A DNA stretch of 5,566 bases from positions 1 to 5,566 of the forward strand of contig DCUN01000172.1 of assembly GCA_002327225.1 (NCBI GenBank), in the 5' to 3' direction. A program made the translations under genes and the position numbers. Source of the DNA: Desulfobulbaceae bacterium UBA2213. GTDB lineage: Bacteria > Desulfobacterota > Desulfobulbia > Desulfobulbales > Desulfocapsaceae. The notes beneath the pieces were generated by a model, which had not been told where the DNA came from, made no database searches, and was given only the letters and a program-made list of their open reading frames with translations. This document shows positions 1 through 5,566 of the stretch, piece after piece. Numbering within the stretch: position 1 is the stretch's first letter; every line of letters begins with the position of its first letter.

Positions 1-369
1 GGCGCGACAAAATCCATCCGCGATTTTACCCGGCTGATCAAGGCCTTTCCAGGATCGCCCTATACTGATGAGGCCAAAGCCCGGATCAGGGCAGCCAACG
101 AATTTCTGGTCAACCATGAATATCTTGTCGTTGAATTCTACCTCAGAACGGATAAACACCTTGACGCCAAAACCAGGCTGAATTATCTGATCACCACCTA
201 TCCCGATGCATCGATCACCCCTAAAGCCAAGACACTGCTTGCCAAGCTTGAATCCGGCGAAAAGATGGGGTTCAATCTTTCATCCTGGTTCTCCGGACTG
301 GCAAAACTGCCGGACTGGCACCTCTTCTCCTCTGGTAAACCAGCTGAACAAGCCTTACCTGCAGAATAG
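1..369 (+). CDS. bamD: Outer membrane protein assembly factor BamD, C-terminal part (5' end outside window)
   Basis: An open frame runs from base 1 to a TAG at 367-369, giving 122 residues with no start in the window. BamD is a lipoprotein of the outer-membrane BAM complex; it is built of TPR-like helical repeats and helps fold beta-barrel proteins. Visible family hallmarks are the helix-turn segment FPGSPYTDEAK (residues 16-26), an N-x-L-x-x-H-E-like stretch (NEFLVNHEYLVVEFYL, 33-48) and a following TPR with RLNYLITTYPDA (59-70), all matching the C-terminal BamD repeats. The lipobox and N-terminal repeats lie to the left of the window. After the last repeat there is a tail of about 40 residues rich in Ser, Trp, Leu and Pro that I do not recognise. 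The gene is convergent with the ferredoxin gene, 71 bases apart. A generic TPR (YbgF/CpoB-type) protein is the alternative, but the hE-x-x-x-x-x-Y pattern favours BamD. Confidence 0.82.
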   Translation, partial: GATKSIRDFTRLIKAFPGSPYTDEAKARIRAANEFLVNHEYLVVEFYLRTDKHLDAKTRLNYLITTYPDASITPKAKTLLAKLESGEKMGFNLSSWFSGLAKLPDWHLFSSGKPAEQALPAE

Positions 370-440
370 ATCTCTTTACAAGATCCGGCCACGATATCCA
401 CTCAGGTACTCCGGCATCTGGTAAAATCAGCCCCCCTTCT
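370..440. other. Convergent intergenic gap with a possible hairpin
   Basis: This 71-base gap separates two genes that end facing each other. AGATCCGG at 381-388 can pair with CCGGCATCT at 411-419 as an 8-bp stem with one bulged C (415) and a 22-base loop. Neither side is followed by a run of T, so it is not a canonical intrinsic terminator. It might still slow or stop polymerase from both directions. No other structure stands out. Confidence 0.2.
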
Positions 441-884
441 TCAGGAAAGTATTTCCTCTGCAAGTACGTCATCCTGTCCCAAGGAAAGCTCCATGGCCCT
501 GACCGGACAGATGGGCACACACAGGCTGCAGCCTGTACATTTGTCCGCATCAAAAAGCACCGCCATATCCGGTCGATGCAAAGACAAGGCACCCACCGGA
601 CAGACACCGGTACAGACACCGCACTGCAAACATTTGTCGTCATCCCGGCTGACACTGGCCGCAAGACGCTCAACCTTGACCCCCCGATCTTCCAGATACT
701 CAAGTCCTTTTACCACATTGGCCTTGCTTCCCTTCAACTCCAGGATCATGAACCCATCCCTCTGCGGCAGGATATCCGCCTTCAGGATATTAAATTCAAC
801 ATCATACTGTTTGACCAGTTGATAGATAATCGGCTCACTGCTGGTATTCTTGGTAAAATGCAAGACATAAATACGGTTGTACAC
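441..884 (-). CDS. NIL domain / dicluster 4Fe-4S ferredoxin
   Basis: A 147-residue cytoplasmic protein with two parts. Residues 3-75 form a NIL domain, the small ligand-binding fold also found at the C-terminus of MetN methionine importers; the signature Asn-Ile-Leu is at 32-34 within FNILKADI. Residues 80-130 are a bacterial-type 2x[4Fe-4S] ferredoxin with two CxxCxxCxxxCP motifs: C85, C88, C91, C95 and C116, C119, C122, C126. The start is GTG, chosen because GAGAGG lies 7 bases upstream. It is the last gene of a minus-strand run, 45 bases after the P-loop kinase stop. From memory of the family, NIL-ferredoxins in methanogens (beside a COG1900/DUF39 protein) and in Desulfovibrio are implicated in homocysteine synthesis from sulfide and aspartate semialdehyde. 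No DUF39 gene is visible here, so that role is only a candidate. Domain assignment is firm; the pathway is not. Confidence 0.9.
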   Translation of the reverse strand: MYNRIYVLHFTKNTSSEPIIYQLVKQYDVEFNILKADILPQRDGFMILELKGSKANVVKGLEYLEDRGVKVERLAASVSRDDDKCLQCGVCTGVCPVGALSLHRPDMAVLFDADKCTGCSLCVPICPVRAMELSLGQDDVLAEEILS

Positions 885-929
885 GATAAGACCTCTCTTT
901 TGTCTGTTACTCCATTTTTAAATCAAGCA

Positions 930-1517
930 TCACGCCACGGCCTGCGCTCCAACGCTGACCATCCACTCATCAAGCAAGAGCAGGAGTGAATCCAGAGGCT
1001 GATTGGTAGTGATGCTTATCAACTGCTTCGACCCAAGTTCAACAGGAGGCTCAAACCTCATCTTCTGTTGCAGATAAACTTCCCAGCGCCCATCAGACAC
1101 CGCTTGCAGATCCAGCTGCCGTAACTCCATTCGCTCCCGCATCACTTCTTCAGGACAGAGACAATGGACAAAAAGCACCCTGGCCTTTGCGGCCAATTTC
1201 TCTCGAACCAGCTCCCGTTCAGAGCGGACCTGATATGACCCATCCAGGACCACACAAACCGGAGGAGCTGCGCTTACATCCTGCTCTGCCAAGGTCAGCA
1301 ACTGATCATAGGTCCTGCGGGAAGACTCGGGACTGTAGATCCCCTCATCCACCGGACCAGCCTGCCTGCTCTCTGCAATGAGACCGGCAAGCTCCTTACG
1401 CACCCTGTCTGAATTGTAATAGCTGCACCCATGCTGCCTGGCCCAGGCAGCCGCCAGAGTACTCTTGCCAGTGGCAATCATACCAAAAAAAACCAGCACA
1501 GTATTAGCAGCTACCAC
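930..1517 (-). CDS. P-loop (AAA_33-type) predicted kinase, COG0645-like
   Basis: A 195-residue P-loop kinase of unknown substrate. The Walker A motif GMIATGKST is at residues 12-20. The segment NSDRVRKELAGL follows (35-46), then EGIYSPESSRRTYDQL (58-73), a beta-strand ending in acid VVLDGSY (89-95, D92), and a lid-like region LCPEEVMRERMELR (120-133). This order is typical of the COG0645 kinase half that is commonly fused behind a COG2187 phosphotransferase. The frame is open further upstream to an ATG at 1646, but that would overlap the preceding gene by 128 bases. I choose GTG at 1517-1515 because GGAGG (1524-1528) sits exactly 6 bases upstream, the GTG lies one base after the upstream TAA, and Walker A then falls at its usual distance from the N-terminus. 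An ATG at 1541 is possible but has no ribosome binding site. Expression is probably coupled to translation of the upstream gene. Confidence 0.85.
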   Translation of the reverse strand: MVAANTVLVFFGMIATGKSTLAAAWARQHGCSYYNSDRVRKELAGLIAESRQAGPVDEGIYSPESSRRTYDQLLTLAEQDVSAAPPVCVVLDGSYQVRSERELVREKLAAKARVLFVHCLCPEEVMRERMELRQLDLQAVSDGRWEVYLQQKMRFEPPVELGSKQLISITTNQPLDSLLLLLDEWMVSVGAQAVA

Positions 1518-1518
1518 C

Positions 1519-2541
1519 TTAGCCCTCCGCCCGGAGTGCATATTTCTGAGCCAGAACAAAATAGCGGGCGGCATCTTCTGTACACCGCGCAGCCAAGGTG
1601 GAATCAACCGCTGGATCACTGGCCGTAAAGAGTCCAATTTTGCCACGAACCATGGCCCGGTAACATTTATAGAACTCTAGCATCTCAAAAAGAGTGGGAT
1701 CCGCTGATTTTTCCACAAAACAATCGATAAAATAAGCAGAAAGGTCCTCCAGTCCATGATAATCGAGATCCATGGCCAGGAAGGCCACATCGGCCGCCAC
1801 ATCCGAATAGCGAAATCGCTCATTAAATTCGATACAATCAAAGATATGCACAGGGACATCCAGACAGATATTGGCAGAATAGAGGTCACCATGACAATCC
1901 CTAATCTTCCCCGCCGCCCGCCGCCGCTCAAAACGCTCTTCATCTTGCAAAAAAGCACGGGCATAGTCGCCAATCTGGAGAAACTGGGCTCGGCTGAGCG
2001 CCCCTTGATCGACAAAGGTCTCGGTCTGGGCAAAATTTTCCAGGACATTGACGGCGACTGAGGCGGAACGACCAAACTCGCCAATGGCTTCGGAGCCATC
2101 GGCCTGCTGGTAAAAAGGAACGAGGACATCAATGATCCGGTCCATCTGCCCGCGATCCAGATTCCCCGCTCTGATGACATTGGCCATCATCCGCTCTTCC
2201 GGCATGCGGGCCATCTTCACCCCGTACTCAACCACCTCACCCTTGCCGTTCAGACTGTAGTCGTTGCCCTCACGGGTAATGGTGACCACATCCAGATAGA
2301 GATCTGGACACAGACGACGATTGAGAAGCAGTTCCTGCTCACAGCACTGTTTTCTCTTCTCCAGGGTGGAGAAATCGAGAAAACCAAAATTCACCGGTTT
2401 TTTCAATTTATAGACAAAATCCCCGGCCAGCAGGACAAAGGAGATATGGGTCTGGAGCAGCTGAACGCTGGACACCGGATGGGGATAGCTGCTCTTCTGC
2501 TGCAGATAGTGGATATGTGCAGGCAGGACTTCTTCACTCAT
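1519..2541 (-). CDS. Aminoglycoside-phosphotransferase-fold kinase, COG2187-like
   Basis: A 340-residue soluble protein of the APH/choline-kinase fold; the substrate is unknown and nothing here implies antibiotic resistance. Near the N-terminus FVYKLKKPVNFGFLDFSTLE (residues 42-61) holds the probable ATP-lysine (K45 or K47) and the GFLDFSTLEKR signature of COG2187. The catalytic loop is CHGDLYSANI (216-225; H217, D219, N224), followed by the metal-binding aspartate in IFDCIEFNERFRYSD (233-247, D235) and the family hallmark DVAFLAMDLDYHG (251-263). The start is ATG at 2541, with AGGAG (2548-2552) 6 bases upstream; an in-frame TTG at 2547 abuts that site and is rejected. In many bacteria this domain is fused to a P-loop kinase in one chain of roughly 500 residues. 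Here it ends in TAA and the second half is a separate gene. It is the first gene of the minus-strand run. Confidence 0.85.
   Translation of the reverse strand: MSEEVLPAHIHYLQQKSSYPHPVSSVQLLQTHISFVLLAGDFVYKLKKPVNFGFLDFSTLEKRKQCCEQELLLNRRLCPDLYLDVVTITREGNDYSLNGKGEVVEYGVKMARMPEERMMANVIRAGNLDRGQMDRIIDVLVPFYQQADGSEAIGEFGRSASVAVNVLENFAQTETFVDQGALSRAQFLQIGDYARAFLQDEERFERRRAAGKIRDCHGDLYSANICLDVPVHIFDCIEFNERFRYSDVAADVAFLAMDLDYHGLEDLSAYFIDCFVEKSADPTLFEMLEFYKCYRAMVRGKIGLFTASDPAVDSTLAARCTEDAARYFVLAQKYALRAEG
1524..1528 (-). promoter_or_regulatory. Shine-Dalgarno for the P-loop kinase, embedded in the upstream gene
   Basis: On the minus strand GGAGG lies inside the last sense codons of the phosphotransferase gene and 6 bases before GTG at 1517. 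The order is GGAGG-GC-TAA-G-GTG. A ribosome finishing the first gene ends on top of this site, a usual layout for translational coupling. It decides the start of the kinase against the longer reading frame. Confidence 0.7.
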
Positions 2542-2572
2542 TAGCAACTCCTGATAGAACGATTTTTTTCAG

Positions 2573-2613
2573 AAAGGTTTTTGCCCTCATCAACAAAGCA
2601 CGACAAAACCTTT
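2573..2613. repeat. 9-bp inverted repeat with 23-base spacer
   Basis: AAAGGTTTT at 2573-2581 and AAAACCTTT at 2605-2613 are exact reverse complements. Their centres are 32 bases apart, close to three helical turns. This could be a paired operator or a weak hairpin in the 5' untranslated region of the minus-strand transcript. The AT-rich arms make a chance match possible. Confidence 0.35.
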
Positions 2614-2624
2614 ACCTTATTTTA

Positions 2625-2636
2625 TTATCATGATAA
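2625..2636. promoter_or_regulatory. Perfect 12-bp palindrome, possible operator
   Basis: TTATCATGATAA reads the same on both strands. It overlaps the weak -10 candidates for both directions of the divergent region. Such symmetry is typical of a dimeric repressor site, but I cannot name a regulator. A single copy in AT-rich DNA can also arise by chance. Confidence 0.3.
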
Positions 2637-2664
2637 ACATCCTTTTACAAAGATGGAGTCATTC

Positions 2665-2715
2665 ATGCAAGACGGTATCATCCTTTTCCACACCAATCAC
2701 CCCAAAGTAAGATAA
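2665..2715 (+). CDS. Possible 16-residue leader ORF upstream of larB
   Basis: ATG at 2665 opens a 16-codon frame (MQDGIILFHTNHPKVR) ending at TAA 2713-2715. GGAG at 2655-2658 lies 6 bases upstream, a better ribosome binding site than larB itself has. It ends 40 bases before the larB start. It has no recognisable motif. It could be a leader peptide or a chance frame; the spacing of the ribosome binding site is the only positive sign. Confidence 0.15.
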   Translation: MQDGIILFHTNHPKVR

Positions 2716-2755
2716 AAAAACCGTCTTCGAACCGTTCACGTCTTCCTCATAAACC

Positions 2756-3547
2756 ATGAATCAGGACAAACTGACCCAAATTCTCCAAGAGGTGCGGACA
2801 GGGCAATGCACTATTGATGACGCCGTCAGACATCTGAAACTTCTGCCGGCAGAGACCCTTCAGGATGCCTGCCTGGATCACCATCGCTGCCTGCGCACAG
2901 GGATCCCGGAGGTCATTTACGGAGAATCAAAAACCCCTGAACAGATCATCACCATTGCCGACGCCCTCCTGAGACAATCCTCCCTGCTCATGGCAACCCG
3001 GGTCGATGCTGACAAGGCCGCTGTGGTGCAGAGGGTCCTGCCGCAGCTTCACTATCACCCTCAGGCCAGGATGCTGACCGGAAATGAAACAGGGCCGAAA
3101 GCGGAGCGAGGCCGCGGCTCCATTCTCATCATCTGTGCCGGCACCTCTGACATCCCGGTGGCAGAAGAGTCCAAGGTCACGGCCGAGGCCCTCGGCCATT
3201 CAGTGCAGACCCTCTATGACGTCGGGGTCGCAGGCCTGCATCGCCTGCTGGACCATCAACGTCTGCTGCACACCGCCTCCGTCATTATTGTCGTGGCTGG
3301 GATGGAAGGGGCGCTGCCCAGCGTCGTCAGCGGTCTTACGGCCTGTCCGGTCATTGCAGTTCCAACTTCAATTGGCTACGGAACGAGTTTTGGCGGCATT
3401 GCCGCACTCCTTGGCATGCTCAACAGCTGCGCTCCAGGACTTGGCGTGGTCAACATTGATAATGGCTTTGGCGCTGCCTGCCTTGCCGTGGCCATAAACA
3501 GAGGCGGCAACAAGCAGAACTTGCAAGATTCATACAGTGCTGTATAA
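2756..3547 (+). CDS. larB: LarB, pyridinium-3,5-biscarboxylic acid mononucleotide synthase (nickel-pincer cofactor)
   Basis: LarB carboxylates C5 of the pyridinium ring of nicotinic acid adenine dinucleotide and releases AMP, the first step toward the nickel-pincer nucleotide of lactate racemase (LarA) and related enzymes. The 263-residue length is slightly above the usual ~250. The N-terminal helical part includes the family stretch RTGIPEVIYGESKTPEQI (47-64). The C-terminal AIR-carboxylase (PurE-like) domain, about 120-250, shows GTSDIPVAEE (129-138), VVAGMEGALPSVVSGL (179-194), PTSIGYGTSFGGIAALL (203-219) and MLNSCAPG (221-228). C225 matches the cysteine reported to bind the substrate ring covalently in the Lactobacillus enzyme. 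ATG at 2756 is fixed by an in-frame TAA two codons upstream (2750-2752), and the N-terminus aligns with family members. It has no clear Shine-Dalgarno. LarC and LarE are not in the window. PurE is excluded by the N-terminal domain and the NSCAPG motif. Confidence 0.93.
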   Translation: MNQDKLTQILQEVRTGQCTIDDAVRHLKLLPAETLQDACLDHHRCLRTGIPEVIYGESKTPEQIITIADALLRQSSLLMATRVDADKAAVVQRVLPQLHYHPQARMLTGNETGPKAERGRGSILIICAGTSDIPVAEESKVTAEALGHSVQTLYDVGVAGLHRLLDHQRLLHTASVIIVVAGMEGALPSVVSGLTACPVIAVPTSIGYGTSFGGIAALLGMLNSCAPGLGVVNIDNGFGAACLAVAINRGGNKQNLQDSYSAV

Positions 3548-3628
3548 TCGCCGCACAAAGAACTACTCCGGGTATTCGATTTCAATTCATCATTTATCAT
3601 TTTCAGAGAAGAACCTTCAGGGACATCA
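3548..3628 (+). other. larB-secDF intergenic spacer with secDF ribosome binding site
   Basis: The 81-base spacer is AT-rich around 3575-3605. AGGGA at 3619-3623, 5 bases before ATG 3629, is the ribosome binding site for secDF. I see no hairpin with a T-run, so transcription may read through from larB. I cannot identify a good separate promoter. Confidence 0.4.
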
Positions 3629-5566
3629 ATGAACACATCACTCAAACTCAAAATCGGCATGCTCTTGTCTCTCGTCATCCTTTCCATCGTCACTATCGTG
3701 CCCTCCTTTTATGCGGAGACGCCCGACTGGTGGAAGAAATATATGGCGCCGGAAGGCTTACGCCTTGGCCTTGACCTGCAGGGAGGAATGCATCTGGTAC
3801 TCAAGGTTGACCTGAAAAAGGCCGCTGAAGACTCCCTGGAGCTGGCCGCGGCAGACCTGAAGGACAGCCTCAAGGAAAAATCGATCACCGCGGTTCGCAG
3901 TGACGGCACACCTGGGACCATTCTCTTTACCCTGCCCAACACCGGCGCCGTAGAAACAGTCAAGACCGTGATCAAGGATGAATTTCCCAATATAGACGTA
4001 CAGGTGGAGGCCAAAGAGGGTTCTTTCCCGCGCATCACCCTGAATCTGAAAGACTCAGAGATCACCTTTATCAACACCAACGCCGTCAATCAATCGCTCG
4101 AGATTATCAGAAACAGGATTGACCAGTTTGGCGTTGCCGAACCAGTGATCATCCGGCAGGGCAGCGACGAGATTGTCATCCAGCTCCCCGGGGTCAAAGA
4201 CCCAAAACGGGCCATGAAACTTCTGGGGGAAACCGCGCAGCTTGAATTCAAACTGGTGGCAGACACGGCCGGCATCAACCTGCAGGAGTTGATCGAGCAG
4301 GCCAAAAGCAATGGCCAATGGACCGAAGGGGAAGAGCGGAAAAAGCTCAACCGGGCCCTGCAGAATCGCTTGCCGCAGAATACGGAGATCTATTTCGAAA
4401 AAGATAAAGACAAACAGACCGGCCAGGAGATCATCCGGCCCCTGCTGCTGGAAAACCAGACCCTGATGACTGGCGACATGGTCAAAAATGCCCAGGTACG
4501 CATCGGCGGCCAGTTCAACGAACCCTATGTCGGCATTGACCTCACCGGCCGGGGCGGCAAAATCTTTGCCCATCTCACCGAAAAAAATGTCAACCGGCAG
4601 ATGGCTATTGTCCTCGATGAAATTGTCCGCTCGGCCCCATCCATCCGCGAAAAAATCATGGGCGGATCGGCCCAGATATCGGGTAGTTTCAGCCATGAAG
4701 AGGCTGCCGATCTTGCCATTATCCTGCGAGTCGGTGCCCTGCCGGCGCCGGTTGATATTATCCAGAACATGACCGTCGGCGCCAGCCTGGGCCAGGACTC
4801 CATCACCAAGAGCCTGACAGCGGGTGTCTTTGGCTCGCTTCTGGTTCTTACCTTCATGATGATTTTTTATCGTATCTCGGGAGTCATTGCCAATGCGGCC
4901 CTGGCACTCAACATCCTCTTTCTCTTTGCCGGGCTTGCCATCCTCAATGCCACCCTGACCCTGCCAGGCATTGCCGGTATTGTCCTTTCCATCGGTATGG
5001 CTGTCGACTCAAACATCCTGATCTTTGAACGAATACGCGAGGAGTATGACCTGGGAAAATCGGTCAGGTCGAGTGTCGACGGGGGCTTCAATCAAGCGCT
5101 CTCGACCATTGTTGACTCACAGGTGACCACCCTTATCACCTCCATGGCCCTGTTTCTCTTTGGCACTGGTCCAATCAAGGGTTTTGCCATCACCCTGTCC
5201 CTCGGCATTCTTTTCAACCTGTTCACCGCCCTCTACTGCTCCCGTTTCATGTTTGACGTCCTCCACTCACTCAACCTCCTGAAAAAATTAACCTTCCTCC
5301 GTTTTGTCAGAAAGCCCAACCTGGATTACATGAAGCTGCGCCATATCACATATGCCATCTCAGCAGTGCTGATCGCTATTGGCCTCATCGCTTCAGTACA
5401 GATTGCCAGGGGCAAGGCCAATATGGGGGTTGATTTTTCCGGCGGCACCCTCTTGCAATACAAGGCAGCGCAAGCCTTTACCATGGATGAGGTGCGTCAG
5501 GCCTTGAACAGGCAGAAGATGGAAGGCGTGGATCTGCAGGAAGTGGAAAACGAACACGGCCTGATT
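3629..5566 (+). CDS. secDF: Protein translocase subunit SecDF, fused SecD-SecF (3' end outside window)
   Basis: A frame open to the window edge gives 646 residues without a stop. SecDF is an inner-membrane partner of SecYEG that uses the proton gradient to help pull preproteins out on the periplasmic side. TM1 is about residues 8-27. The large periplasmic P1 region follows, with the D1 motif LGLDLQGG (46-53) and a conserved LRVGALPAPV (366-375). TM2-TM6 lie near 396-415, 419-439, 446-467, 493-512 and 518-542. GMAVDSNILIFERIREE (456-472) holds the proton-relay aspartate D460, equivalent to the essential aspartate of TM4. The chain continues without a stop through a short linker (550-567) into SecF: TM1 near 572-591 and the SecF signature MGVDFSGGTLL (599-609). 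ATG 3629 has AGGGA 5 bases upstream and sits directly before TM1. SecD alone usually ends near 520-620 residues, so the fusion is real in this sequence. yajC, the usual upstream neighbour, is absent. Confidence 0.95.
   Translation, partial: MNTSLKLKIGMLLSLVILSIVTIVPSFYAETPDWWKKYMAPEGLRLGLDLQGGMHLVLKVDLKKAAEDSLELAAADLKDSLKEKSITAVRSDGTPGTILFTLPNTGAVETVKTVIKDEFPNIDVQVEAKEGSFPRITLNLKDSEITFINTNAVNQSLEIIRNRIDQFGVAEPVIIRQGSDEIVIQLPGVKDPKRAMKLLGETAQLEFKLVADTAGINLQELIEQAKSNGQWTEGEERKKLNRALQNRLPQNTEIYFEKDKDKQTGQEIIRPLLLENQTLMTGDMVKNAQVRIGGQFNEPYVGIDLTGRGGKIFAHLTEKNVNRQMAIVLDEIVRSAPSIREKIMGGSAQISGSFSHEEAADLAIILRVGALPAPVDIIQNMTVGASLGQDSITKSLTAGVFGSLLVLTFMMIFYRISGVIANAALALNILFLFAGLAILNATLTLPGIAGIVLSIGMAVDSNILIFERIREEYDLGKSVRSSVDGGFNQALSTIVDSQVTTLITSMALFLFGTGPIKGFAITLSLGILFNLFTALYCSRFMFDVLHSLNLLKKLTFLRFVRKPNLDYMKLRHITYAISAVLIAIGLIASVQIARGKANMGVDFSGGTLLQYKAAQAFTMDEVRQALNRQKMEGVDLQEVENEHGLI

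Larger units (their letters stand above)
2542..2755. promoter_or_regulatory. Divergent AT-rich intergenic region between the phosphotransferase gene and larB
   Basis: This 214-base region must carry the promoters for the minus-strand run and probably for larB. On the minus strand, TTGTAA, 17 bases, TAATAA (about 2651 down to 2623) is a weak -35/-10 candidate. On the plus strand, TTTACC (2611-2616), 17 bases, TAAACA (2634-2639) is an equally weak one. Neither is close to consensus. The two candidates overlap each other and a perfect palindrome, so one regulator could affect both directions. No convincing terminator or riboswitch is seen. Confidence 0.35.

Noticed and set aside
370..440. Bidirectional intrinsic terminator
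   Set aside because: The only stem found has a bulge and a 22-base loop and lacks a T-run on either side.
272..703. A 143-codon minus-strand frame with several Cys and Trp
   Set aside because: It overlaps the ferredoxin gene in another frame and the bamD end on the other strand; the Cys pattern is a by-product of the ferredoxin codons.
1518..1646. Long start (ATG 1646) for the P-loop kinase
   Set aside because: It would overlap the conserved C-terminus of the upstream phosphotransferase by 128 bases; the GTG at 1517 has a perfect SD and gives the normal N-terminus.
1519..2541. Aminoglycoside resistance gene
   Set aside because: The APH fold is shared by many metabolic kinases, and the GFLDFSTLEKR and DVAFLAMDLD signatures place it in the COG2187 group with no known resistance role.
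2542..2547. TTG at 2547 as start of the phosphotransferase
   Set aside because: The AGGAG site touches this TTG with no spacing, whereas it is 6 bases from ATG 2541.
4055..4696. A 213-codon open frame on the minus strand inside secDF
   Set aside because: It is antisense to the fully conserved SecD periplasmic region, its translation matches no family I know, and it lacks a supporting ribosome binding site or context.
1..5566. Mobile element, CRISPR, toxin-antitoxin or phage-defence system
   Set aside because: No transposase, integrase, repeat array, terminal repeats or small paired genes are present; the genes are chromosomal housekeeping and metabolic types.

Overview
The window reads as ordinary chromosome from a Gram-negative, probably anaerobic bacterium. 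BamD indicates an outer membrane. A dicluster ferredoxin carrying a NIL domain and a nickel-pincer cofactor enzyme (LarB) fit an anaerobic, sulfur- and nickel-using lifestyle. I infer Desulfobacterota (a sulfate reducer or relative, possibly Desulfobulbales-like). This rests on gene content and protein flavour, not on a database match. Base composition and codon use look even across the window, with no sign of a mobile element, phage, CRISPR array, tRNA or rRNA.

Layout: (1) 1-369, plus strand, the C-terminal part of an outer-membrane assembly lipoprotein BamD, cut by the window edge. (2) 441-2541, minus strand, a three-gene run read from right to left: an aminoglycoside-phosphotransferase-fold kinase (1519-2541), a P-loop kinase (930-1517) and a NIL/2x[4Fe-4S] ferredoxin (441-884). 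The first two correspond to the halves of a protein that is often a single bifunctional polypeptide. Here they are two genes joined by a TAA-G-GTG junction, with the second gene's Shine-Dalgarno lying inside the last codons of the first. (3) 2542-2755, a divergent AT-rich intergenic region with a perfect 12-bp palindrome, a 9-bp inverted repeat and a possible short leader ORF. (4) 2756-3547, plus strand, larB. (5) 3629-5566, plus strand, a SecD-SecF fusion running off the right edge.

Working together: BamD and SecDF both serve envelope protein export, SecDF pulling preproteins across the inner membrane and BamD helping insert beta-barrel proteins in the outer membrane. They are separated here by the unrelated minus-strand operon and larB. 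LarB makes the first intermediate of the nickel-pincer nucleotide; its partners LarC and LarE are not in the window. The substrate of the two-part kinase is unknown, and its link to the ferredoxin is positional only.

I found no clearly new system. The best leads are the split kinase with its coupled junction, its linkage to a NIL-ferredoxin, and the unusual larB-secDF neighbourhood lacking yajC.
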